A stretch of 42,507 bases of DNA from Methylotenera_A sp044222005 (GCA_044222005.1 JBGANY010000015.1:1-42507), one strand, 5' to 3'. Shown: positions 9,255-17,961, counted from the stretch's first letter. Numbers and translations are program-made. The notes: a model not told the origin generated them from the letters alone.

Positions 9255-9288
9255 AATAAATTACATAATCAAATAAATTACATAATCA
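9255..9288. repeat. Perfect tandem duplication of 17 bp
   Basis: AATAAATTACATAATCA occurs at 9255-9271 and again, identical and adjacent, at 9272-9288, in the spacer after tRNA-Glu. It is probably a recent slippage product. No function is evident. Confidence 0.9.
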
Positions 9289-9304
9289 ATAAGTTATGCC
9301 GCCA

Positions 9305-9325
9305 TTCCGGCATACATTGCCGGAA
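9305..9325. terminator. Strong hairpin after tRNA-Glu, possible terminator
   Basis: TTCCGGCA and TGCCGGAA form a perfect 8-bp stem around the loop TACAT. It sits between the tRNA-Glu end (plus) and the end of the sulfide:quinone oxidoreductase operon (minus), so it could stop either. Neither side carries a real T-run (ATATTT on the plus strand), so it is not a textbook rho-independent terminator. Confidence 0.35.
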
Positions 9326-9349
9326 ATATTTCAGCATAGCCACGACCAC

Positions 9350-9520
9350 TCAAGCGGATAGCAAGCCTATTTCCTTTGGATTGCCGACAATGCCGTGAAA
9401 TGTCGAAGCGGCAGACAGATATAAAAGTATGGGAAGCGTTGCGACTCCGTTGAATCTCAGATGCAGGGCAAGCAATGCAGCTCCCACCGCTCCCACCACC
9501 GTTGCGCAGGCATCAGGCAA
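9350..9520 (-). CDS. Possible 56-residue membrane protein after SQR
   Basis: An ORF too short for ordinary calling starts at a TTG (9520-9518), 18 bp after the SQR stop, and ends at TGA 9352-9350. The translation has two hydrophobic stretches that look like membrane helices (CATVVGAVGAALLALHL and GVATLPILLYLSAAST) and a polar tail (GNPKEIGLLSA). It fits a small two-helix membrane protein translated with the operon. Only a weak GGA precedes the TTG, and in-frame stops lie just upstream, so it may equally be the remnant of a longer membrane gene. I do not recognise a family. Confidence 0.35.
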   Translation of the reverse strand: MPDACATVVGAVGAALLALHLRFNGVATLPILLYLSAASTFHGIVGNPKEIGLLSA

Positions 9521-9538
9521 ATTCCATTATGCCCAGTC

Positions 9539-10810
9539 TTAATCCAGCTTTTCGATTCCCATCGCCTTAAGCACATACTTTTCATAAATCGGTTCCGTAG
9601 TGCCTTTTTTCATTTTGTAAATGAAGTATTTCTCGAAGGCAACTTTTGCATAATGTACCCATTTGCCCTTTTTGATCCAGTTTGTATTACGTGGCGGAAT
9701 TTGTGGCAAGGCAACAAAAGCCGCCCCGGTATCGCCCATGTCGGCCAAGCAGATTGCATTCCAGGTGCCCTTTGCATCAGCTACTTGTCCAGCAAGATCG
9801 GCAGCGATATTGTGCACAATGGCGGTCACCATGGATTCAATCATATAACCAGTTTTCGGTGCGCCTGTCGGAATTGGTGTAACTTCCACCGGCGGAATGG
9901 CAACGCATACACCCGCAGCGAAAATGTTGCGATATTTCTTGCTGCGCTGGTGTTCATCAATCAGTACAAAGCCTCTAGGGTTACATAAGCCTTCCACGGC
10001 GGCAACCGGATCAACGCCCTTAAATGCCGGCAGCATCATGGAGAATTTGAATGGCAGCTCATGCTCTTTCACAACATTGCCATTCAGGTCGTGCTCGGAC
10101 ACAAACATCTTGCCAGCCTCAACTTTGGTCACCTTGGCATTGGTAATCCATTTAACGTCATTATTGCGATACTCGGATTCCAGCATGCCTTTGGAGTCGC
10201 CTACGCCGCCCAAGCCCAAATGCCCAATATAGGGCTCGCTGGTCACATAAGTCATGGGTACTTTGTTGCGTAATTTTTTCTTGCGCAGATCTCTATTCAC
10301 AATAAACGTAAATTCGTAAGCGGGGCCGAAACAGCTTGCGCCAGGCATGGCTCCAATCACCACAGGGCCTGGATCTTTTAGAAATTCCTGATAGGCATCC
10401 CAGGTTTTTTCTGCGTGATCCACAGTACATATCGAATGCGTGTGGCCGCCATTTGGTCCGGATCCAGGCACTTCATCAAACGAGAGCTTAGGCCCGGTGG
10501 TAATCACCAGATACTCATAATTCAGATGCTCACCGTTGGCCAGTTGCAGTTTGTTATTGTCCGCATCAAGCTTGGTTACCGGCTGCGCAATGAAATTGAT
10601 ATCCTTCTTCTCGAGATAAGGGCGAATTGGAAAAGTAATCTTTTCGCGCTTGCTCCAGCCCACCGCCAGCCAAGGGTTGGATGGCACAAACTGAAAATAA
10701 TCGACAGCGTTAACCACCGTAATCTGGTGTTTATTGCCAATTTTTGCTTTAAGCTCATAAGCAGTGGGCATTCCACCGATACCTGCGCCAATGATTACGA
10801 TATGTGCCAT
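9539..10810 (-). CDS. sqr: Sulfide:quinone oxidoreductase, type I
   Basis: A membrane-associated flavoprotein that oxidises sulfide to sulfane sulfur or polysulfide and passes electrons to the quinone pool. The 423 residues start with the FAD-binding GAGIGGMP motif. The three redox cysteines known from the Acidithiobacillus ferrooxidans enzyme are all present: Cys128 (ICTVDHAE), Cys160 (GASCFGPAYE) and Cys354 (NAICLADMGD, corresponding to Cys356). The quinone-site stretch PTGAPKTGYMIESM and the C-terminal amphipathic region (WVHYAKVAFEKYFIYKMK) are also kept, so the enzyme should be active. It is the last sure gene of the RND operon, 39 bp after the DUF3365 gene. Its place next to a rhodanese suggests the operon answers to sulfide or persulfide. 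Confidence 0.9.
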   Translation of the reverse strand: MAHIVIIGAGIGGMPTAYELKAKIGNKHQITVVNAVDYFQFVPSNPWLAVGWSKREKITFPIRPYLEKKDINFIAQPVTKLDADNNKLQLANGEHLNYEYLVITTGPKLSFDEVPGSGPNGGHTHSICTVDHAEKTWDAYQEFLKDPGPVVIGAMPGASCFGPAYEFTFIVNRDLRKKKLRNKVPMTYVTSEPYIGHLGLGGVGDSKGMLESEYRNNDVKWITNAKVTKVEAGKMFVSEHDLNGNVVKEHELPFKFSMMLPAFKGVDPVAAVEGLCNPRGFVLIDEHQRSKKYRNIFAAGVCVAIPPVEVTPIPTGAPKTGYMIESMVTAIVHNIAADLAGQVADAKGTWNAICLADMGDTGAAFVALPQIPPRNTNWIKKGKWVHYAKVAFEKYFIYKMKKGTTEPIYEKYVLKAMGIEKLD

Positions 10811-10849
10811 TTTTTATCTCCCTGTAAACACCTTTGATTGATCGATATC

Positions 10850-11455
10850 TTATTTTGATACTACATCCAGCTTGCGCTTGATGGAAATCGCACCGCGGAT
10901 TTCCCCAGCGCTGTAGCCTGTCGCCTTATCTTCCGGGTATTCCTTTATCAGCATGGCTTTCACCCCGGTTGAAATGTCAGCCGGTTTGCCGTGGCATTGC
11001 AGGCACATCGTCTGGGTGGGAATCGCTTTCATGTAGCGGAACCAGCGTCCGTCCGCATCATTACTCACCATGGATGCCTCTATGCTATCTACGGGCTTAC
11101 CTTCGCGCTGGGCATTATCAAAGCCTTTTAACGACTCTTTTTCCCAAGCATCAGGCGTGCCCTGCACTTTATTTCGTGTTTTGAGTGATACGCGTTTGAC
11201 GACCCGGCCATCTTTGGAATATTCTGCTGCCAGCTCAGGGGCAATTTGCTTGCATACCCCGATGGCACTTTCTGCACCGCCGGTTTGCAGTTGCTTTTTT
11301 AGCGTTCCGCCCAGTGTCTGCATGAACTCCTGCGCTGTCTGGCGGCTTTCTTCCAGATGCTGCATCTGTACTGCCTCATTTGAGGGTTTAGTGGCGCAGC
11401 CTGAAGCTGTAAGCGCCAGTACCACCAAACTGCCTTTTACGAAAATACGGTTCAT
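10850..11455 (-). CDS. DUF3365 (Tll0287-like) haem c lipoprotein
   Basis: A 201-residue periplasmic lipoprotein. It has a lipobox (LTASGC, Cys19 lipidated) after a short signal peptide, then a Tll0287/DUF3365 domain, and one haem c attachment site (CLQCH, about residues 152-156). Family members are haem-binding sensors or electron carriers, often as domains of signalling proteins, and a stand-alone lipoprotein form occurs in proteobacteria. The gene lies between the rhodanese and SQR genes on the same strand, so electron transfer or sensing linked to sulfide oxidation is a reasonable inference. No direct evidence fixes its partner. Confidence 0.8.
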   Translation of the reverse strand: MNRIFVKGSLVVLALTASGCATKPSNEAVQMQHLEESRQTAQEFMQTLGGTLKKQLQTGGAESAIGVCKQIAPELAAEYSKDGRVVKRVSLKTRNKVQGTPDAWEKESLKGFDNAQREGKPVDSIEASMVSNDADGRWFRYMKAIPTQTMCLQCHGKPADISTGVKAMLIKEYPEDKATGYSAGEIRGAISIKRKLDVVSK

Positions 11456-11489
11456 TTTTTTGCCTCCTGAAGCTTAGACATTAATTAAC

Positions 11490-11903
11490 TTACTGCGTGG
11501 TTTTCAGCCCGTCATTATTCCAAGCAACAATGCCGCCGGTCAGGTTGAGTACCTTGCTGAATCCTGCGGCTTGGAGCATGCCGGCGGCCTTTGCCGAGCG
11601 TTTGCCGCTACGGCATTGTGTGATAACGGTGCTGTTCTTATATTGTGCAAGCTCACTGAGCCGGCTTTCAACTTGCGCTAATGGAATATGTATCGCGCCA
11701 GCGATATGCCCCTCGTTCCATTCGCTGTCTTCGCGCACATCCACAATGATGGCTTTCTGCTCGGAAAACATAGTGGCTGCCTCTTTGGGGGTGACTGACG
11801 CAAGATTTGAAGGTTGACAGCCCGCCAGCAACAGCGTGACCGAGGCTGCCCCAACCAAAATCCAGTGAATAAATTTTTGATGAGCACCTTGTTGTTTTGC
11901 CAT
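11490..11903 (-). CDS. Rhodanese-domain lipoprotein
   Basis: A single rhodanese domain (about residues 38-134) behind a lipoprotein signal peptide with lipobox LLLAGC (Cys29). The active-site loop is CRSGKRS with the catalytic cysteine intact, after DVREDSEWNEGHIAGAIHIP, the usual strand-helix entry. Single-domain rhodaneses carry sulfane sulfur as a cysteine persulfide, so it could accept sulfur from SQR two genes downstream. Lipidation puts it on the periplasmic side. In E. coli a DUF2892-type membrane domain and a rhodanese are fused in YgaP. Here the two parts are separate genes flanking tolC. Confidence 0.88.
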   Translation of the reverse strand: MAKQQGAHQKFIHWILVGAASVTLLLAGCQPSNLASVTPKEAATMFSEQKAIIVDVREDSEWNEGHIAGAIHIPLAQVESRLSELAQYKNSTVITQCRSGKRSAKAAGMLQAAGFSKVLNLTGGIVAWNNDGLKTTQ

Positions 11904-11945
11904 GACTTTTTTCCTATCCCGTAGTAAAAATTATATGGGGCAAAA

Positions 11946-13340
11946 TTACTTGCTAATAAGCAACTTATTGATTTCCTGCAAACGCAGTTCATTCAATTCA
12001 CCCGCTGCAGCTGAAAGATTAAGCAAAGCCAGCAATACCTGATAACGGCTGCGATAAAGGGCGAGACGCGTGTTGTAAAGCTCCTGCTCCGAATTCAGCA
12101 CATCGAGTGTCGTCCGATCGCCCACATCACGCCCGAGGCGGGTGGAATCCAGTTTGATTTCTGCCGAATGTTCAGCCTGTTCCAGCGCCTTCACTTGTCC
12201 TTGCCCCACAGTCACTGCCATCCATGCAGACCTGGCATCACGCGCTGCCTGCAGGCGTGCAAATTCAGTTTGGTTGCGGGCTTTGTCTTCCAGTGCAATT
12301 GCTTCCTGGTATTTAGCGCCACGCATACCACCGCTATATAAGGGAATGGTCAACTGCACGCCAAGGCTCAGCTGGCGATTGGTCAAATCAGCATCATTGC
12401 CGCTTAAGCCCTGCAAGCGCTCGCCGCCCGCCTGGGCAACCAGATTAAGCACTGGGGAGTATTTGGTTTGGAATTTATCACTTTCGGCCTGAGCAATATC
12501 CTGCTGCAGCTGCTGTACCTGCACCAGTGGATGATTGCTTTGCGCACGGCCAAGCCAGCTCTGCAAATCTCCACCTACATAATGCTGCAAATCAGTCTTC
12601 CGGGGCAATTGCGCCAGTGCTGCATCCTGGTTGCCAGTCATATCAGCCAAGGCTGCGCGGGCAAGCTGCAGATTGCTTTCGGCTTCAAGCACCTGCGAAG
12701 CCAGCATATCGTAACGCGCCTGTGTTTCATGCGTATCGATAATCGCCACATCGCCCTCCCTGAACCGCTCTTTTGCGCTGGCCAGCGCCTCGGCTACCGC
12801 CGTTTGTTGAGACTTGAGCGTTGCCAGCGTATCTGCTGCCAGCAGCGTGTCAAAATAGCTCTGTGCCACGCGCTGCATGAGCTGCTGCTCATCGGCGGTC
12901 AATTGCACTTCGGCCAGTTGTGCCTGTTTATTGAGTTGAACCGCAGATTTATTGCGTGTGGCATCATAGAGCGGATATTCAGCACGCAGATTCAGGTTCA
13001 GATCGAGGCCGCCATCGGTTCTGGTGCGGAAGTCTGTTGTTCCTTTTGCACCCGCACCGCCTCCAGCGAATTGGGCATTAGAAAACTGCGCATCGGTGAT
13101 CTTGTTATCGCTGTTTACACCCGCCATACCCGCATTAAGCGTCACTTGCGGGCTTTTCAGTGCCTGTGCCTGCAGGTTTTTGGTACGGCCTGCTTCAGCG
13201 CCTGCGCGGGCAGAGGCAAACTGCGGGTCATGCGTGCGTGCGGCTTGCCAGGCTTCCAATAGATCAAAAGCCTGCGCCTGGTTTGCCATCAGCATCAGCA
13301 ATAGCAGTGAAGCCTTGACAGATTTGTTCATATGCATCAT
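11946..13340 (-). CDS. TolC-family outer membrane channel protein
   Basis: The outer-membrane duct of the tripartite RND pump. From the chosen start it has about 464 residues with a signal peptide (KASLLLLMLMANQAQA-FD) and two OEP/TolC repeats with long Ala/Gln-rich coiled-coil helices (VQLNKQAQLAEVQLTADEQQ and LGVQLTIPLYSGGMRG are typical). The start is uncertain. ATG 13340-13338 overlaps the stop of the DUF2892 gene (TAATG), giving translational coupling, but ATG 13331 (MNKSVKASLL) gives a tidier signal peptide. A longer open frame to 13391 runs into the upstream gene and is unlikely. Confidence 0.9.
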   Translation of the reverse strand: MMHMNKSVKASLLLLMLMANQAQAFDLLEAWQAARTHDPQFASARAGAEAGRTKNLQAQALKSPQVTLNAGMAGVNSDNKITDAQFSNAQFAGGGAGAKGTTDFRTRTDGGLDLNLNLRAEYPLYDATRNKSAVQLNKQAQLAEVQLTADEQQLMQRVAQSYFDTLLAADTLATLKSQQTAVAEALASAKERFREGDVAIIDTHETQARYDMLASQVLEAESNLQLARAALADMTGNQDAALAQLPRKTDLQHYVGGDLQSWLGRAQSNHPLVQVQQLQQDIAQAESDKFQTKYSPVLNLVAQAGGERLQGLSGNDADLTNRQLSLGVQLTIPLYSGGMRGAKYQEAIALEDKARNQTEFARLQAARDARSAWMAVTVGQGQVKALEQAEHSAEIKLDSTRLGRDVGDRTTLDVLNSEQELYNTRLALYRSRYQVLLALLNLSAAAGELNELRLQEINKLLISK

Positions 13341-13549
13341 TAACAGCCTGCGCGCACGCCCAATTTGCGCAAAATATTTTCCATCAGACACCAGTTGGTC
13401 AAACCGCTTTGGAAGAGATTGACCCCAATAAAAACGGTAAAGTACAACCAGTATTTACTCACGAACAGCGGACTTTCTGGCACGCCCAACGCAAGCGACA
13501 GCAGTATCAATAGCCCGGCAATCACACGAACCAGTTTCCATGAAGTCAT
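13340..13549 (-). CDS. DUF2892 (YgaP-like) inner membrane protein
   Basis: A 69-residue protein with two hydrophobic segments (VIAGLLILLSLALGV and YWLYFTVFIGVNLFQSGLTNWCLM) typical of the DUF2892 membrane domain. It contains the conserved NLFQSGLTNWC...ILRKLG signature, with one cysteine at the end of the second helix and another at the C-terminus. In E. coli YgaP this domain is fused to a rhodanese. Here it stands between the RND pump (12 bp upstream) and tolC (overlapping by TAATG), with the rhodanese as the next gene but one. The domain's biochemical role is poorly known. Confidence 0.85.
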   Translation of the reverse strand: MTSWKLVRVIAGLLILLSLALGVPESPLFVSKYWLYFTVFIGVNLFQSGLTNWCLMENILRKLGVRAGC

Positions 13550-13561
13550 GTTTAATATCTC

Positions 13562-16500
13562 CTAATTAAATTTATGTTTGTAAGCAACAAAATACAGCAA
13601 CGGAATCACGATCAGCGTCAGTAAAGTCGAAACAAAAATACCGAATATCAGCGAAATGGCCAGGCCATTGAAAATCGGATCATCCAGAATAAAGAACGCG
13701 CCCAGCATGGCGGATAATGCCGTCAGCATGATCGGCTGCGCACGCGTGATCGCTGAATTGATTACGGCCTCCTTGAACGGCCTGCCTGCCGCAACCTCCA
13801 GATTGATGAAGTCGACCAGCAGGATGGAGTTTCTGACGATGATCCCCGCCAATGCAATCATGCCGATCATCGAGGTGGCGGTAAATTGCGAGCCCAGCAG
13901 CGCATGCCCGGGCATCACGCCAATAATGGTGAGCGGAATCGGTGCCATGATGATCAGCGGCGTCAAATATGAGCCGAACTGTGCAACCACCAGCAGATAA
14001 ATCAATATCAACCCAACAGCATAGGCAGCACCCATGTCGCGGAAGGTTTCATAGGTGACCTGCCATTCGCCATCCCATTTAAGCGCGTAGCCACGCTGGT
14101 TATCATCGGGCTGCCTGATAAAATACTCACCGAGCTTGCCGCCGCCGGGCACCTGTAATTCACCAACGGCCGCGCGCATGCCGAACATGCCGTACAGCGG
14201 GCTGTCCAGCTTGCCAGCCATATCGCCCACCACGTAATTCACGGGCAACAGGTCTTTGTGATATATCGGCTGCTCACGCAAGGATTCTTCTGTCGTCACC
14301 AGTTCGCGGATCGGCACCAGTTTGCCGCCGGATGTTGACACTGACAGCTTGAGGAGCTCCTCAATATCGCCTTGTGCGGATACTGGCAAGCGTAACCGCG
14401 TCCCGGCTGGATATTTAGTGGCATCGTGCAGATAGGTGACCTCTTCGCCGGCCAAGCCTGTGCGCAGGGTGCTGACAATTGCCGCCTGAGACACACCGAG
14501 CAGCGCAGCTTTTTTCTTGTCTACGACAAGTTCGATTTTTCTGGCATCGGCAATGCCGCTGTTATCGGTATCCACTATACCCTCTGTGCTATCAAACATA
14601 TGTTGAACCTGTCGCGCCAGCTTCAACCTGTCAGCATCAACTGGGCCATAGATTTCAGCCACAATAGGAGAAAGCACTGGTGGTCCAGGTGGCACTTCTA
14701 CCACTTTCAGTTTGGCACCCATTTCATGCGCAATCTTTTGCAATTCAGGCCTCACGCGGCTGGCAATGGCATGACTCTGTTCACTGCGATGGTGCTTGTC
14801 TACCAGATTCACTTGAATGTCGCCCACTTCGCCACCGCTACGCAAGTAATACTGGCGCACCAGTCCATTAAAGTTGATCGGCGCAGAAAGGCCCACATAA
14901 GCCTGATAATTGGTCACTTCCGGCACGGTAGACAGATAGGCTGTCATCGCATGTAGTACGCTGGCTGTTCTTTCTGGTGGAGTTCCGGCGGGCATATCCA
15001 CCACTACCTGAAACTCGGATTTATTATCAAATGGCAGCATCTTCATGACTACCAGCTTTGCGACCGGCAACGCGAGCGAAACAATAATGAGTAGTAGCAC
15101 GACCAAACCCAGTTTCCGCCTATTCTTTTTGCCATCGGCATCACGCAGCAATGGTGTGAACATGCGCGTAAACAAAGGTGCCATCCGAGCAGAAAGCACA
15201 TCGCCATGCGGGGCATGCCGTAGCCAGATACGAGACAGCCAAGGCGTGATGGCAAAAGCCACCGCCAGCGAAATCAGCATACCCATGCTGGCGTTGATGG
15301 GAATCGGGCTCATATAAGGGCCCATCAGGCCGCTCACAAAAGCCATGGGCAACAGTGCAGCAATTACCGTCAGCGTGGCAAGGATGGTTGGTCCGCCAAC
15401 TTCATCCACCGCAGCCGGAATGATTTCTGTCAGACTGGCTGATGGCTTGAGCTTCATGTGGCGATGAATGTTCTCGACGACAACAATCGCATCATCGACC
15501 AGAATGCCAATGGAAAAAATCAGCGCAAACAGGGAAACACGATTCAGCGTAAATCCCCATGCCCACGAGGCAAACAAAGTGGCGGTCAAGGTTAATATCA
15601 CTGCTATACCAACGATTGCTGCCTCGCGACGACCCAGCGCAAAAAATACCAGTAAAATAACAGCAGAAGTGGCAAAAATCAGCTTCTGGATAAGTTTCTG
15701 CGCCTTATCATTCGCTGTCTCACCATAGTTTCTGGTAATGTTCACTTCGATTCCTGCAGGAATCAGCACATTCTTCAAACCGTCAATCTGTTTGATGACC
15801 GAATCTGAAACCGCAACGGCATTCTGACCTGGCTTCTTGGTGACGCTGATGGTCACGGCAGGATATTCAGCAATTTGATTAGCTGTATTTTTATTAGCCT
15901 CACCGTACCAGACATAACTCTCCGCCGGAGGCGGCCCGTCGCTGACTTGAGCAACCTCACCCAGATAAACCGGATGGCCTGCATGCAGACCGACTACCAG
16001 CTCGGCAATATCTTTGGCATCGGTGAAATACTTTCCAACCTCGACGGCAATAGACTGGTTGGCATTGACCACTTCCCCCAATGGCGCACCAAGGTTGGCG
16101 GATTGCAGTGCGCGCCGCATATCGACGATAGTAATTTTGGAGGTCGCCATTCGCACCGGGTCAATATCGATGTTCACCGCACGGCCAGGACCACCAAGCG
16201 TAACTACCTCGCGCGTGCCTTTCACATGCTTGATTTCGGCTTCCAGCGCATGCGCGACGCGCTCCAGCTCATAGGCACCCTGCTGATTGTTTTTGGTATA
16301 TAAGGTCGCGGTCAGAATGGGAACATCGTCGATGCCCTTAGGTTTGACAATCGGGTCACCCACCCCAAGATTTTTAGGCAGCCAGTCCTGATTTGACTGT
16401 ATCGTGTTGTAGAGGCGCACCAGTGCTTCGGTACGCGGCACGCCAACCTCAAACTGCACCGTAATCACCGCCATACCCGGGTGGGAAGCCGACATGACAT

Positions 16501-16765
16501 GCTCCACATCTTCAATTTGCGACAACACCTGCTCGGCGGGCACGGCCACCATCTGCTCGACATTTTTGGCTGACGCCCCAGGAAAGGGAATCAATACGTT
16601 CGCCATCGTCACATTGATCTGCGGTTCTTCTTCGCGCGGCGTGACCAATACGGCAAATACGCCGAGCAGCAAAGCCACCAAGGCAATCAGCGGTGTGATT
16701 TGTGCTGACTGGAAGAACCTAGCAATGCGTCCGGAAACGCCTAAATTATCTGTATTTGTGATCAC
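13562..16765 (-). CDS. RND efflux transporter permease subunit
   Basis: Inner-membrane, proton-driven pump of the AcrB/HAE superfamily, 1067 residues, full length. It shows 12 membrane segments in the 1+5+1+5 pattern with two large periplasmic loops. TM4 contains the proton-relay acidic pair (GILVDDAIVVVEN). The second half has MIGMIALAGIIVRNSILLVDFIN, where the relay lysine of AcrB is replaced by arginine. The N-terminus (PLIALVALLLGVFAVLVTPREEEPQI) is typical of the small-molecule or solvent branch rather than the heavy-metal CzcA branch, but the substrate cannot be read from sequence. It lies 23 bp after the adaptor gene. Operon context suggests a sulfur-related or toxic electrophile substrate. 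Confidence 0.92.
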   Translation of the reverse strand: MITNTDNLGVSGRIARFFQSAQITPLIALVALLLGVFAVLVTPREEEPQINVTMANVLIPFPGASAKNVEQMVAVPAEQVLSQIEDVEHVMSASHPGMAVITVQFEVGVPRTEALVRLYNTIQSNQDWLPKNLGVGDPIVKPKGIDDVPILTATLYTKNNQQGAYELERVAHALEAEIKHVKGTREVVTLGGPGRAVNIDIDPVRMATSKITIVDMRRALQSANLGAPLGEVVNANQSIAVEVGKYFTDAKDIAELVVGLHAGHPVYLGEVAQVSDGPPPAESYVWYGEANKNTANQIAEYPAVTISVTKKPGQNAVAVSDSVIKQIDGLKNVLIPAGIEVNITRNYGETANDKAQKLIQKLIFATSAVILLVFFALGRREAAIVGIAVILTLTATLFASWAWGFTLNRVSLFALIFSIGILVDDAIVVVENIHRHMKLKPSASLTEIIPAAVDEVGGPTILATLTVIAALLPMAFVSGLMGPYMSPIPINASMGMLISLAVAFAITPWLSRIWLRHAPHGDVLSARMAPLFTRMFTPLLRDADGKKNRRKLGLVVLLLIIVSLALPVAKLVVMKMLPFDNKSEFQVVVDMPAGTPPERTASVLHAMTAYLSTVPEVTNYQAYVGLSAPINFNGLVRQYYLRSGGEVGDIQVNLVDKHHRSEQSHAIASRVRPELQKIAHEMGAKLKVVEVPPGPPVLSPIVAEIYGPVDADRLKLARQVQHMFDSTEGIVDTDNSGIADARKIELVVDKKKAALLGVSQAAIVSTLRTGLAGEEVTYLHDATKYPAGTRLRLPVSAQGDIEELLKLSVSTSGGKLVPIRELVTTEESLREQPIYHKDLLPVNYVVGDMAGKLDSPLYGMFGMRAAVGELQVPGGGKLGEYFIRQPDDNQRGYALKWDGEWQVTYETFRDMGAAYAVGLILIYLLVVAQFGSYLTPLIIMAPIPLTIIGVMPGHALLGSQFTATSMIGMIALAGIIVRNSILLVDFINLEVAAGRPFKEAVINSAITRAQPIMLTALSAMLGAFFILDDPIFNGLAISLIFGIFVSTLLTLIVIPLLYFVAYKHKFN

Positions 16766-16788
16766 GGTGTTTTTTCTAAAAATTCACG

Positions 16789-17841
16789 CTACTTGAAGTT
16801 TGCCGCGGCGATTGGGTCGAGTGCCACTTTTTCACCGGCTTGCAAGCCAGCAAAGACTTCAATGTTTTCGCCCTGCTGCCGTCCCAGCCGCACTTGCCTC
16901 AGCTGCGGGCGGCCTTGCTTATCAACCACGTATACTGCCATCAGTTCGCTACGTTTGAGGACAGCTTTTGCCGGCACTAAAATCTGGCCCTTGCTGCCTG
17001 ATTTGGCCACTGGCAACAGCGCGCGCGCAAACATACCAGGCGCGACACTAATCAGGTTTGATGGGAGTGACAAGCGCACTTTCGTCATGTTGCTGACCGC
17101 GTCCACAGTCGGTAACACCGTCATTTGCGCGCTGGTCAAACTGCCCTCTGTTTCATTTGCTGAGGTGATGAGCACCTTAACTTCAGCGTTTTGTTCTAGA
17201 TTGGCAAGCTGGCTTTGCGGCACATTTACTACTACGCGCAAATTCCCTGGCTCATATATGGATAACAAGGGCTTGCCCGGCATGGCCATATCACCTACTT
17301 CGACCATCACCTCGGCAATGACGCCAGAATACGGCGCATTGATGGTATGCAAACCGGTCTGCACACTGGCAGCGCCAGTTTGCGCCAACTGGGCTTTGGT
17401 CTGTGCTTCAGCGGTTTTATATTCCGACTCGGCACGCTCCAGCGCGGCCTGGCTGATGTACTGCTTCTCATACAAACGGCGTTTGCGCTCATACTCCTTA
17501 CGCGCAGCATTCAGTTGCGCCTGCGCAGCTGCTACCTGCGCCTGATTTGTCATAGCCTGTTGCGTAGCCAAGCGTGTATCAATACGCACCAGCAGTTGAC
17601 CGGCTTTGACACGATCTCCCGCTTTTACTTGCAAAGCCGTGATGCTCCCCGCAACCTGCGGTGCAATCACGCTGGCTTTCACTGCCTCAACCACGCCTTC
17701 TGCGGTATAAGTGCGTTCATCATTTGATTGCATCACAGGCGCCGTTGCAAGGCTGCCAGCATGCGCCACATTTGATAAGCCAATATTTGCTATGGCAATT
17801 ACCAGAACAAACTTCCATTGAAATTGTTTAATCAAGCGCAT
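16789..17841 (-). CDS. RND efflux periplasmic adaptor (membrane fusion protein)
   Basis: The adaptor links the RND pump to the TolC-type channel. The 350 residues start with a signal peptide (FVLVIAIANIGLSNVAHA). Then come a lipoyl half (VVEAVKASVIAPQVAGSITAL), an alpha-helical hairpin (about 85-165, KEYERKRRLYEKQYISQAALERAE), the second lipoyl half (INAPYSGVIAEVMVEVGDMAMPGKPL), a beta-barrel and a membrane-proximal domain. It is the first gene of the operon, preceded by the promoter and operator region 17892-17920. Confidence 0.92.
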   Translation of the reverse strand: MRLIKQFQWKFVLVIAIANIGLSNVAHAGSLATAPVMQSNDERTYTAEGVVEAVKASVIAPQVAGSITALQVKAGDRVKAGQLLVRIDTRLATQQAMTNQAQVAAAQAQLNAARKEYERKRRLYEKQYISQAALERAESEYKTAEAQTKAQLAQTGAASVQTGLHTINAPYSGVIAEVMVEVGDMAMPGKPLLSIYEPGNLRVVVNVPQSQLANLEQNAEVKVLITSANETEGSLTSAQMTVLPTVDAVSNMTKVRLSLPSNLISVAPGMFARALLPVAKSGSKGQILVPAKAVLKRSELMAVYVVDKQGRPQLRQVRLGRQQGENIEVFAGLQAGEKVALDPIAAANFK

Positions 17842-17891
17842 TTTCCTTAAAAAATCCTGGAGCCATTTCTAAAGCTGGCTGCTATTTAATT

Positions 17892-17920
17892 ACTATATTA
17901 CTATATGGTTATATAGTCAA
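17892..17920 (-). promoter_or_regulatory. Promoter of the RND-SQR operon
   Basis: On the minus strand TTGACT (17920-17915) and TATAGT (17897-17892) are separated by exactly 17 bp, about 50 bp before the adaptor ATG. The spacer and -35 contain the palindrome 17900-17917, so bound repressor would block RNA polymerase. Confidence 0.7.
17900..17917. promoter_or_regulatory. Predicted operator of the divergent ArsR-family regulator
   Basis: ACTATATGGTTATATAGT is a perfect dyad with 7-bp arms and a 4-bp centre, the size and AT-rich style of ArsR/SmtB operators. A further half-site copy ACTATAT lies at 17892-17898. The dyad covers the -35/spacer of the operon promoter and abuts or overlaps the -35 of the regulator's own promoter (-10 TATAAT at 17936-17941). 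Confidence 0.65.
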
Positions 17921-17941
17921 TAATTTAATATGATGTATAAT
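17914..17941 (+). promoter_or_regulatory. Promoter of the arsR-family gene
   Basis: A perfect -10 (TATAAT, 17936-17941) lies 21 bp before the ATG. The best -35 is TAGTCA (17914-17919, spacing 16), overlapping the operator arm, which implies autoregulation. Confidence 0.5.
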
Positions 17942-17961
17942 TAGTCTTATCTAGGATATAG

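Noticed and set aside
9326..9349. Further RNA gene in the spacer after tRNA-Glu
   Set aside because: Apart from the hairpin 9305-9325 and the 17-bp tandem repeat, no cloverleaf or conserved RNA fold could be drawn.
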